A DNA stretch of 64,000 bases, from assembly GCF_001905095.1 (NCBI RefSeq), contig NZ_LWLS01000072.1, positions 248,001-312,000 on the forward strand, written 5' to 3'. Origin of the DNA: Micromonospora sp. CB01531 (GTDB lineage Bacteria; Actinomycetota; Actinomycetes; Mycobacteriales; Micromonosporaceae). Positions 8,489 through 15,353 of the stretch are shown piece after piece. A program made the position numbers and the translations under genes. The notes below the pieces were generated by a model. It had not been told where the DNA came from. It searched no databases and saw nothing but the letters and a program-made list of their open reading frames with translations. The number at the start of each line of letters is the position of its first letter. The stretch's first letter is position 1.

Positions 8489-8607
8489 GCCGCACCACCC
8501 CTCGCGTCGTCGCGTTCCCTCGGGGCGTGGCGTCCGGCCGGGCCGGCGAGCCCGGGTGCGGAAACGGCGCGGCGTTCGTTCGTTCCGGCGGGCTGCGGTG
8601 CGGTCAC
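8485..8607 (-). CDS. 40-codon bridging ORF between the LysM tube protein and the spike
   Basis: The ORF (MTAPQPAGTNERRAVSAPGL to ARGGAA) begins with a GTG overlapping the stop of the LysM/tube gene (GTGA at 8607-8604). It ends with a TGA overlapping the GTG start of the spike gene (GTGA at 8488-8485). Its Arg/Ala/Gly/Pro-rich sequence has no recognisable fold. Both overlaps are exact, so a ribosome can step through from one structural gene to the next. In Afp/PVC clusters a small protein (Afp6) lies nearby, but I see no sequence resemblance. Either a disordered small component or a translation coupler. Confidence 0.4.
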   Translation of the reverse strand: MTAPQPAGTNERRAVSAPGLAGPAGRHAPRERDDARGGAA

Positions 8608-9362
8608 GGCGTGGTCCCTCCCGTCCCGCCGTCGGTCGGCGTCGCGACCGTCGGGGTGGCCGGCGGCACGGCCAGCGCCGCGCCGGCCGGCACGGTCAGC
8701 GGGTCGCTGATCCGGTTGTGCTCGGCGAGCAGCCGCCAGCGCAGCGGCGACCCGAGCGCGTCGTGGGCGAGCAGGTCGAAGCGCACTCCGGACCAGCCCG
8801 GCTCGGCCGCGCCGTCCGCCGCGGCGACCACCGCCGACCCGGGCGGCAACGGGGTGCTCGCCGCGGCGAGCTCCTCCTCGAAGCCCGCCTGGGCCGCCTC
8901 GGAGGACTCGGCCACCCGGACCAGCTTCAACCGCAGCCAGGAGCGGCGGGGCGTGCCGGTGAGGGCGAACGCGTCGAAGCGTTCCGCGATCGCCACGATG
9001 ACTCCGGGCACGTTCCAGGTCTTGCCCCACACCAGCCGCACCAGCGGGGGTCGCAGCCAGCCGTGCTCGGTGGCCGAGTTCTCCGCCAGCATCCACAGCG
9101 GACGGGTGAGCGTGCGGACGTCCTCGGGGCGTACCTGGGACTCGACGAGGTCGGTGTCGAAGAGCAGGTCCAGCACCAGCTCGGTGCGCCCGCCGCCGGT
9201 GAACAGCAGCGGGTCGTCGGCCAGGCCGGCACCGGTGAGCCGGCCGTCGGCGGTGCCCCGCGGGCGTACCCCGGCCAGCCGGGCGACCTGCACGGTCTCC
9301 GGGTTGAGCAGGCAGTCCACCCGGGCGCCGGACTCGTCCACGAGGAAGGCCACGCGTTCCAT
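8604..9362 (-). CDS. LysM-containing tube-baseplate adaptor (Afp7/CIS tube-protein type)
   Basis: A 252-residue protein. The N-terminal part (MERVAFLVDESGARVDCLLN, GGRTELVLDLLFDTDLVESQ, VRTLTRPLWMLAEN, PPLVRLVWGKTWNVPGVI, FALTGTPRRSWLRLKLV) has the CIS tube-protein N-terminal pattern. The C-terminal part (RFDLLAHDALGSPLRWRLLA, then LTVPAGAALAVPP) is a LysM-like repeat. In injection systems this protein connects the inner tube to the VgrG hub. The ATG at 9362 overlaps the stop of the disordered protein gene (ATGA). A longer open frame begins at 9614 but lies wholly inside that upstream gene. Confidence 0.88.
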   Translation of the reverse strand: MERVAFLVDESGARVDCLLNPETVQVARLAGVRPRGTADGRLTGAGLADDPLLFTGGGRTELVLDLLFDTDLVESQVRPEDVRTLTRPLWMLAENSATEHGWLRPPLVRLVWGKTWNVPGVIVAIAERFDAFALTGTPRRSWLRLKLVRVAESSEAAQAGFEEELAAASTPLPPGSAVVAAADGAAEPGWSGVRFDLLAHDALGSPLRWRLLAEHNRISDPLTVPAGAALAVPPATPTVATPTDGGTGGTTP

Positions 9363-10870
9363 CAGGAACCTGCCTGTTCCCGGTCCAGCCGGCGCAGCCG
9401 CGCGGCGTCGACCGTGCTGGCCGCCGGCAGCCACAGCTCCCGGTCGTCGGGCAGCGTCGGCCACGGGTCCCGCCGGCCCCGGCCATCGGGTACGGCGCCG
9501 GGGGCCCCGGCGGGGGGTGCGCCCCGGGTCTCGTCGGGCAGCGCCGGCCACGTCCCGGCGGCGGTGCGCGGCGGCCGTTGCCGGGCGGCGGACGCCGCGG
9601 CCCGCTCGCTCCACTCCGCAGCGGCCACCGCCGGTCCGCTCGCCGCACCGGAGCCGTCGGCCCGCACTGCCGTCCGGCCCGAGCCGCCGTTCGAGTGCAT
9701 CTGTTGTCCCCCCAGCGCCGACAGACGTATCCGAAGGCCCGCGGCAGGATCGGCGCGGCCCACGCCGAGCGGTCCACCGTCGCGCGGTGGCGGTCCGGCA
9801 TCAGGCGCATTCCCGTCGGTCCCCCGGTCCGCCCGGGACGCGGGCCCGTCGCGGTACCCGGCAACAGTCAGGCCGTCACCGTGGCCGGGGCACCCGGTGA
9901 TCGTCGGGGGCCCGGCGCTCTGGCTGGGCTCGGTGCTCAGGCTGGACCAGGTCGGGGTGGTGCGCTCGCCGGGCCCGGTCCGGGTGGTGCGCTCGCCCGG
10001 GCGGGTGCCACGTACCGTGGCGGGTTGCTCGCCCGGTCCGGAGGCACGGCTGGTCCCGGCGGTGGCGCCTGACCCCCGCTCGCCAGTCGTCCACTCGCCG
10101 CGGTCCGGGGAGCCGGTGGGCGCCGGATCGGACCGGATACCCGAGGCCGTCCCAGCGGTGTCGCCGTGGTGGCCGAAGGCGGACAACCCCTGCTGCCCGG
10201 CGGTCTCGGCGCGGCCCTGCGAGCCACCGGCGGGAGCGAGCCGTTCCCCGTCATCGCGCTGGCCGGACGCCGTGCCCAGGTCCGACCGGACCGGCCGGTC
10301 CGATCCGGCCGTCGAGACCGCGTCGGGGCGCCTCCACCGGCGCCGAACGTCGCGCCCGGACCGCACCGGCCGCCGCCACCCGCCCCTAGTCCCGACCACG
10401 GTCCGGTCCCCCCGGCGCCCCGACCCACCGTCCCACCCGCCCGCTCCGGGCGCCCCGTCCGCACCCGCCCCGCCCTCCCGCCCGTCGATCAAGGGGTTCG
10501 CGTCGACCGACGCTTCGGATCCGACCGAAACTCCTTGATCAACAGCGGGGAGGTCGAGAAGGGGGAGATCGGCCGGGGAGAGGTCGTGGAGGAGACCGGG
10601 GGCGTGGGCGGCGACGAGGCGCAGCCAGTGCTCGGGGGGCTCGCCGGGGCGGCGGAGCGCGGGTTGGTCCACCGCGGCCCAGGCTGCGGGCCGGTCGGCG
10701 GTCGGCGCGGCGAGCCCCTCGGCAGCGGGGGCGGCGTGCCGTTCGGCAGCGGGGGAGGCGAGCCGGCGGGTCGGGGTGGCGAGGCGGTCGGGGGGCGGGG
10801 CGGAGAGGCGGTCGGCCGCTACGCGCAGCGCCCGGGCCAGCCAGTCACGGGGTCGTCGGGGCGGCCGCAC
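9362..10870 (-). CDS. large disordered linker protein of the injection-system operon
   Basis: A 502-residue protein with a GTG start. Residues 1-110 are partly ordered (RDWLARALRVAADRL, PPEHWLRLVAAHAPGLLHDL). Residues 115-400 are low-complexity Gly/Arg/Thr/Pro/Ser. The C-terminal 90 residues contain two short similar motifs (TWPALPDE, DPWPTLPDD) and end WLPAASTVDAARLRRLDREQ. It sits between the tube gene (26-base overlap) and the LysM adaptor gene (ATGA overlap), where Afp6-like genes lie in other clusters. Length and disorder could allow a scaffold, chaperone or length-setting role, but nothing in the sequence proves any of these. The central part contains a palindromic repeat at 10484-10543 read in frame. 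Confidence 0.75.
   Translation of the reverse strand: MRPPRRPRDWLARALRVAADRLSAPPPDRLATPTRRLASPAAERHAAPAAEGLAAPTADRPAAWAAVDQPALRRPGEPPEHWLRLVAAHAPGLLHDLSPADLPLLDLPAVDQGVSVGSEASVDANPLIDGREGGAGADGAPGAGGWDGGSGRRGDRTVVGTRGGWRRPVRSGRDVRRRWRRPDAVSTAGSDRPVRSDLGTASGQRDDGERLAPAGGSQGRAETAGQQGLSAFGHHGDTAGTASGIRSDPAPTGSPDRGEWTTGERGSGATAGTSRASGPGEQPATVRGTRPGERTTRTGPGERTTPTWSSLSTEPSQSAGPPTITGCPGHGDGLTVAGYRDGPASRADRGTDGNAPDAGPPPRDGGPLGVGRADPAAGLRIRLSALGGQQMHSNGGSGRTAVRADGSGAASGPAVAAAEWSERAAASAARQRPPRTAAGTWPALPDETRGAPPAGAPGAVPDGRGRRDPWPTLPDDRELWLPAASTVDAARLRRLDREQAGS
10484..10543. repeat. palindromic TTGATCAAGG-type repeat inside a coding region
   Basis: The left arm GTCGATCAAGGGGTTCG (10484-10500) is matched by an inverted right arm whose complement reads GTTGATCAAGGAGTTTCG (10526-10543), with about three mismatches and a 25-base centre that itself contains GTCGACCGAC. 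On the minus strand it is translated in frame within the disordered protein (AVDQGVSVGSEASVDANPLI). Such TGATCA-centred palindromes resemble dispersed intergenic repeats of Micromonosporaceae; that comparison is from memory. It looks like an inserted mobile-type palindrome tolerated by a disordered segment. Confidence 0.6.
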
Positions 10871-11327
10871 TGCCGGACTCCAGTTCCAGTCCCTCGTACG
10901 CCAGGGTCAGCGCCTCGATGGCGATCTCCTGGGCGAGGGTGTTCAGGTGGGCGCCCCGCCACCGGGTGGGCCACGCGTTGATCATGTTCCAGCGCAGTAC
11001 CTCGGCGGTGCCGGCCGGGTCGAGCAGCACCACCGAGACGTTGCGCCGGCTCACCGTCCCCTTCGCCGCCGCGTTCACCCAGTCCCACAGCTCCCGCGAC
11101 GAGGTGAGCCCGAAGCGGAGGGTGACCGGGGCGTACTCGACCTGCCCGGGGACGGCCCGGATCCGCTCGTTGCCGGCCTCCCGGTACGCCAGCGACGGGA
11201 TGTTCACGTCGAAGCCGCTGACCTCGGTGAAGTGCCCGTTGGTGATCCCGTTGATCAGCAGCTTGAAGTGGTACGCCCGGTAGGGGTCGACGGGGGCGCC
11301 CGGCTGCGGGGTGGCCGTGGTCGGCAT
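10845..11327 (-). CDS. inner tube protein (gp19/Hcp-like) of the contractile injection system
   Basis: A 160-residue protein of the T4-like gp19 tail-tube family: YRAYHFKLLINGITNGHFTE, VSGFDVNIPSLAYREAGNER, VTLRFGLTSSRELWDWVNAA, RRNVSVVLLDPAGTAEVLRW and IAIEALTLAYEGLELE are all family landmarks. Length is normal for a tube subunit. It forms stacked hexameric rings inside the sheath and carries cargo in the lumen. It lies one base after the sheath stop codon. Only one tube gene is visible here, whereas many Afp-type clusters encode two or more. Confidence 0.95.
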   Translation of the reverse strand: MPTTATPQPGAPVDPYRAYHFKLLINGITNGHFTEVSGFDVNIPSLAYREAGNERIRAVPGQVEYAPVTLRFGLTSSRELWDWVNAAAKGTVSRRNVSVVLLDPAGTAEVLRWNMINAWPTRWRGAHLNTLAQEIAIEALTLAYEGLELESGSAAAPTTP

Positions 11328-11328
11328 G

Positions 11329-12546
11329 TCAGCCTCCGATCGTCTCGGTCTCGGTGCCGCCGGCCCACTGGCTCAGCTTGAACACCACGAACTCCGCGGG
11401 CTTGACCACCGCGATGCCGATGTGCGCGACGACCATGCCGGCGTCGCGGACGTCGGCCGGGTTGGTCTCTTCGTCGCACTTGACGAAGAACGCCTCCTCC
11501 GGCGTACGCCCGAGCAGCGCGCCGTCGCGCCAGACCCGGGTGAGGAACGCGCCGATGTCCCGCCGGATCGAGCGCCAGAGTGTGTAGTCGTTCGGCTCGA
11601 AGACCATCCACCGGGTGCCGTTGGCGATGGCCTGCTCGATGGCGATGGAGAGCCGCCGGACGTTGAGGTAGCGCCACTCGCTGGCCTCGGCGGCGAGCGT
11701 ACGGGCGCCCCAGAGCCGGATGCCCTCGCCGGCGAAGTAGCGGATCACGTTGACGCCCTTGGGGTTGAGCACGTCGTGCTCGGGGCGGGTGACCAGGCAG
11801 GCCAGGTCGACGGCGCCGCGTACCGGCTCGTTGGCCGGGGCCTTGTGCACGCCGCGCAGCGCGTCGGTGCGGGCCCAGATGCCGGCCACGTGCCCGCTCG
11901 GCGGGGTGAGCACGAGCTCGCCGCTGAGCGGGTCGCGTACCCGGATCCACGGGAAGTAGAAGGTGGCGAAGTCCGACTGCCGGGGCCGGTGCGCGCCCGG
12001 GCCGTCGTCGTCGGCGGGTTTCGGCGGGCCGTCGGTGGGCTTGCCGGGCGGCTTGCCCGGCGTGGCGACCCGGGTCAGCGCGGACACGTCGTCCACGTCC
12101 GGCGGCGGGTCGCAGATCGCCACCATGGTGCGCAGCCGCTCCGCCATGCTGATCAGTGCGTCGTGGGACACCGGGTCGTGGTAGCCGGGGGCGGCGAGGA
12201 TGGAGATCTCGTCGATGGCCTCCAGCAGTTGCAGACCGCTGCGCCGCCCGCCGGTGCCGGTGAGCTGGCCGCCCTCGCCGACGTTGACCACCCAGCAGCG
12301 GGTACCGCCGTTGTCGAGGAAGCCGAACACCGCCCGGGCGAGGTCCGTGCTCGCCAGGTCCTCGCCGTCGGCGTACAGCCGGAGGAACTCCGACCAGCTG
12401 TTCACCGCGAGCGCCTGGTCGACGTGGGCGGTGCGGTTCGGCGCGACCCCGACGAAGGCGGCGGTGCTGGTGCCGACCGGGCCGATCGGGCGGGCACCAC
12501 TGGGGACCTCCTCGACGTAGATGCCGGGGGAGAAGTAGGTGGGCAT
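11329..12546 (-). CDS. contractile tail sheath protein
   Basis: A 405-residue sheath protein starting MPTYFSPGIYVEEVPSGARP and continuing PVGTSTAAFVGVAPNR, the hallmark N-terminal linker strand of contractile sheaths. The middle has EAIDEISILAAPGYHD and the C-terminal domain has RRDIGAFLTRVWRDGALLGR, EEAFFVKCDEETNP and the terminal strand PAEFVVFKLSQWAGGTE. The first and last strands form the interlocking mesh that drives contraction. A Pro/Lys-rich insertion (GKPPGKPTDGPPKPADDDGP) lies near residues 172-191. ATG start with a GGAGG motif 6 bases upstream. It is a single sheath gene; some clusters carry two or three. Confidence 0.96.
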   Translation of the reverse strand: MPTYFSPGIYVEEVPSGARPIGPVGTSTAAFVGVAPNRTAHVDQALAVNSWSEFLRLYADGEDLASTDLARAVFGFLDNGGTRCWVVNVGEGGQLTGTGGRRSGLQLLEAIDEISILAAPGYHDPVSHDALISMAERLRTMVAICDPPPDVDDVSALTRVATPGKPPGKPTDGPPKPADDDGPGAHRPRQSDFATFYFPWIRVRDPLSGELVLTPPSGHVAGIWARTDALRGVHKAPANEPVRGAVDLACLVTRPEHDVLNPKGVNVIRYFAGEGIRLWGARTLAAEASEWRYLNVRRLSIAIEQAIANGTRWMVFEPNDYTLWRSIRRDIGAFLTRVWRDGALLGRTPEEAFFVKCDEETNPADVRDAGMVVAHIGIAVVKPAEFVVFKLSQWAGGTETETIGG

Positions 12547-12568
12547 CGGTCCTCCTTGAGGAGACGGC

Positions 12569-13249
12569 TCAGTCGGGAGCGCAGACGATGACGAGGTCGG
12601 GGTCGCCGGGATCGAGGTCGGCGGTGAGGGTGCGGCCCCGGCCGATCAGGCGGACCCGGACCGGCCGGCCGGGGGCGTCGGGGTCGTGCGGGACACCGAC
12701 CAGCCGGAACCGGCCGGCGTGGTCGGTCTGCGTGGCGTACGGGGTGCCGACCACCTCGACCCGCATGGCGGCGAGCGGCTGCCGCTCCGGCCCGACCACC
12801 TGGCCGTCGAGGGTGAGCATGTCCAGCTGGCGCAGCCGCAGCGGGTGCCGCACGGGCGGTGCGGGCGGCCGCGGCCGGACGATCTGCGCGGGCACGTCGA
12901 CCAGCAGCGCCGGCCGGGGCGCCACGCCGAAGGCCCGCCACAGGGCGGGGTCGCCGGCGGTCAGCACCACCTCCGGCGTGCCGGCCGTCGCGGCGGCGGC
13001 GAGCACCCGGTCCAGCGCGGGGAGCGCGGCCAGCCCGGCGCCGCTGACCAGCAGCCGGACCACGAACCGGTACGGCTCGCGGGCCCCGCCGCTGCCCACG
13101 GTCTGCTGTGCCGGCCGCAGCTCCAGCGGCCAGACGGTCAGCCCGTCCGCCGGGTCGTCGCGGGGCGGGCCGACCGGGACGGGGTCGCCCGCCGCCCCGG
13201 TCAGCCAGGCCGCGAGGTCCGCGACGGCCGCCTCGATCGCGCCGGTCAT
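12569..13249 (-). CDS. Pvc16/DUF4255-like protein with carboxypeptidase-regulatory-like C-terminal domain
   Basis: A 226-residue protein directly upstream of the sheath gene (22-base gap). The N-terminal 140 residues (MTGAIEAAVADLAAWLTGAA, YRFVVRLLVSGAGLAALPAL, VVLTAGDPALWRAFGVAPRP) resemble the Pvc16 N-terminal (DUF4255) domain of tail terminator or cap proteins, though weakly. Residues about 150-226 (LDMLTLDGQVVGPERQPLAA, MRVEVVGTPYATQTDHAGRF, RLVGVP) are a carboxypeptidase regulatory-like beta-sandwich. By position it could cap the sheath-tube at the distal end. The ATG at 13249 overlaps the stop of the HEDVH membrane protein gene. The N-terminal family assignment needs a profile search. 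Confidence 0.65.
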   Translation of the reverse strand: MTGAIEAAVADLAAWLTGAAGDPVPVGPPRDDPADGLTVWPLELRPAQQTVGSGGAREPYRFVVRLLVSGAGLAALPALDRVLAAAATAGTPEVVLTAGDPALWRAFGVAPRPALLVDVPAQIVRPRPPAPPVRHPLRLRQLDMLTLDGQVVGPERQPLAAMRVEVVGTPYATQTDHAGRFRLVGVPHDPDAPGRPVRVRLIGRGRTLTADLDPGDPDLVIVCAPD

Positions 13250-13854
13250 CGCGGCGGGGTCCCCTGGATCCGGTACGCGATGGCCTCGTTCCACACGTGC
13301 GGGTAGACGCCGATCTCGAAGTACCGGGTGAACCGGTTGATCGGCGCGTTGGTGTGGTCGTGCCAGAGCAGCCACACCGGAGCGATGGTGAACAGCGCGT
13401 AGTTGAGCACCACCAGCGGCAGGTAGAGCGGGCCGAGCAGCCGGGCCTGCAGGATGTGCACGTCCTCGTGCCGCTGGATGCCCGGGCTGGACCCGGCGCA
13501 GACGGTGCCGATGGTGGTGGCGTACCGGGGCGAGACCCCCTCGACCACGTTGACCCGGCCGCTGGCGGCGGAGACCACCCGGTCGAGCTGGTGCCCGAAG
13601 ACCAGGTGCAGGGCCAGGTAGACCGCCCCGACCACGGTGTTGAGCAGGCTCCAGGTGTGGTCGACCACGAAGAGGAAGACCCCCTTCGGGTCCGCCCCGT
13701 AGCTGCCGGCGGCGGCGACCGCCCAGCCGAAGGGCGCGCCGACGAGCAGTCCCACCACCGCGCCGATCACCAGGCCGAGGGTGCCGCCGGCCCACTGGCC
13801 GAGCAGGGCGCCGAGGACGATGTGGACGGCGGCGCTGACGATGCCGAAGACCAT
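13246..13854 (-). CDS. membrane protein with HEDVH zinc-peptidase-like motif in the injection-system operon
   Basis: A 202-residue protein. A Gly-rich hydrophobic region (residues 1-50, two helices) and a further helix (68-88) are followed by GIQRHEDVHILQARLLGPLY at 125-144, then a hydrophobic stretch 142-163. H129-E130-x-x-H133 fits the HExxH zinc motif, and the surroundings recall small 'HEYGHYxQ' membrane proteins from other bacteria. A third ligand is not identified (later His at HDH and PHVWNE are candidates). The gene overlaps the next by ATGA and follows the 113-residue membrane protein by 14 bases. The longer frame starting at 14091 is rejected because ATG 13854 has a GGAGG site (GAAGGAGGTGGCC). 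Peptidase activity is inference. Confidence 0.75.
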   Translation of the reverse strand: MVFGIVSAAVHIVLGALLGQWAGGTLGLVIGAVVGLLVGAPFGWAVAAAGSYGADPKGVFLFVVDHTWSLLNTVVGAVYLALHLVFGHQLDRVVSAASGRVNVVEGVSPRYATTIGTVCAGSSPGIQRHEDVHILQARLLGPLYLPLVVLNYALFTIAPVWLLWHDHTNAPINRFTRYFEIGVYPHVWNEAIAYRIQGTPPR

Positions 13855-13868
13855 CGGGGCCACCTCCT

Positions 13869-14210
13869 TCAGACCCACGAGCGGATGTAGCGGGGCTCGC
13901 GTCCCTGCGCGAGCTGGGTCGGCGACGCGCTCGTCGCCTGCCGGTTGCCGGGCGGCAGCTGGTTGACGCCGAGCGCGGCGGAGAAGATGACCAGCCCGTT
14001 GAAGAACGCGACGATCCACTTCTCCGGGCCGGCATCGGCGAACGCCGCGGCGACGTACGACAGCGCGAGGGCGATGCCCAGCGCGATCCATTTGCGTGCC
14101 TTGTCGCCGCCCGGGCCGATCAGACCGCCGATGACGTTGGCGGCCAGCAGGGTGGCGGCGCTGGCACCGGTCAGGGTGCCCAGGGCGGCAAAGGTGAAGA
14201 GATCGTTCAC
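13869..14210 (-). CDS. small membrane protein, holin-like in shape
   Basis: A 113-residue protein with three hydrophobic helices (about residues 5-30, 41-61 and 66-82) and a polar C-terminal tail (LPPGNRQATSASPTQLAQGR). GTG start with a strong AAGGGAG site 6 bases upstream. Size and helix number resemble a holin or other small phage-type membrane protein, but no family motif proves this. It is the second gene of the operon and lies 14 bases before the HEDVH protein. A role in membrane placement or release of the injection particle is conceivable and is inference only. Confidence 0.7.
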   Translation of the reverse strand: MNDLFTFAALGTLTGASAATLLAANVIGGLIGPGGDKARKWIALGIALALSYVAAAFADAGPEKWIVAFFNGLVIFSAALGVNQLPPGNRQATSASPTQLAQGREPRYIRSWV

Positions 14211-14313
14211 GGCGATCTCCCTTCGGATGGTGCGGTGGTGCGGGTCGGGGTGGGTGGTGCGGCGGCCGGGTCCGTCCGGGCCGGGGCCGCCCGGGTGGCG
14301 GTGTCGCGCCGGA

Positions 14314-15099
14314 TCAGACCGGCCCCGGATGGTCGACCGGGGGCGCCGGCGCGGGGGTGGTGGCGGTGGGGGCGGCGGCCGGGCCGCGGGTGCGGCGGAG
14401 CAGGAGTACGACGGCCCCGGCGACCAGCAGCAGGACGACCACCCCGCCGACGATCAGGAGCCAGGGGAAGCCGCCGCCGGAGACCGGCTCGGCGGCGCCG
14501 GTGGTCGAGGGGCTCGCGGGCGCCTCCGCCTCGGCGACCAGCTCCGCGGGTTTGGGCTGGTTGGCGTCCACCTTCCAGGTCACCGACCGGCCGGTGACCG
14601 TGCCGTTGGAGGTGAGCACCCGGCCCGGGAAGGTCACCGATATCTCGAACGACATCAACCGCACGAACAGCTGCCGATTCCGTGGATCCCGTTCGGGGAT
14701 CTTCCCGGCGTATTTCTCCGGGTCCAGCGGAAACGAGAAGCGGTAGCGGTCGCCGGTGCGGACCAGTTTCACGCTGTCGCTGGTGAATTGCGACAGCGGC
14801 TTTTTCCGGTACACGACCTGCACGCCGTAGAACCGGGCGTCCTCGTAGCGGCTCTCGTCGCCGGCGGGAAGCGTGGGGAGCTGCCGGCGCATGTCGGTGA
14901 AGGCCGCCTCGACGTCCGGGTTCCGGTCCCTGAGCAGGGATTTGTCGGCGGTCACCAGGAGTTGGCCGGTGACCGTGTCGTCCGCGTTCACGGTCAGCCC
15001 GAGGTTGAGCTGCATGCAGCCGCTCAACGCCGCCACGAGGGCGAGACACACCGCGAGGCGGAATGCTTGGCCGCGGTGGAGTCTCCTATTCATGGACAC
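14314..15099 (-). CDS. LppM-like (DUF3153) lipoprotein with C-terminal membrane anchor
   Basis: A 261-residue protein with a lipoprotein signal: LAVCLALVAALSGCMQLNLG, with lipobox LSGC and Cys at about 28. The domain that follows (LTVNADDTVTGQLLVTADKS, VTWKVDANQPKP) has the mycobacterial LppM pattern, which folds like a lipid-binding sandwich. A transmembrane helix lies near residues 214-235 (WLLIVGGVVVLLLVAGAVVL), followed by an Arg/Thr/Pro-rich cytoplasmic tail. The start is GTG 15099 or ATG 15093. It is the first gene of the minus-strand injection-system run, 103 bases before the next gene; whether it is cotranscribed is uncertain. The 254 bases upstream, up to the phosphotransferase gene, should hold the promoter. 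Confidence 0.82.
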   Translation of the reverse strand: MSMNRRLHRGQAFRLAVCLALVAALSGCMQLNLGLTVNADDTVTGQLLVTADKSLLRDRNPDVEAAFTDMRRQLPTLPAGDESRYEDARFYGVQVVYRKKPLSQFTSDSVKLVRTGDRYRFSFPLDPEKYAGKIPERDPRNRQLFVRLMSFEISVTFPGRVLTSNGTVTGRSVTWKVDANQPKPAELVAEAEAPASPSTTGAAEPVSGGGFPWLLIVGGVVVLLLVAGAVVLLLRRTRGPAAAPTATTPAPAPPVDHPGPV

Positions 15100-15353
15100 C
15101 AGTCTGTGTGATCGCTATCACATCCCGCAGTCAGCGATCAGTCACAAGCCTGTCGCCGATCTTACCGGTCGCTGCTCCCATTCGGCCGACCCGGAAAAGT
15201 TGGGCGATCGATATTCTGGAGGTTTGACCATTCCACTGCCTTCGCAGTGATCCTTTTCCCGACCGGACGGTCCGGGCGAGCGCCGGGGATGGGAGGCCAG
15301 CGGACGGTGCTCCCGGCGGAAATCGGTTGCCGCGTCCGGTGGTGGTCGTGATC

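Noticed and set aside
646-15099. Prophage or R-type tailocin
   Set aside because: No head, portal, terminase, integrase, endolysin or attachment site was found; gene content and membrane proteins fit an injection system better.
646-15099. Type VI secretion system
   Set aside because: No TssJ/L/M membrane complex, ClpV or TssK genes; the sheath is one phage-like protein rather than TssB plus TssC.
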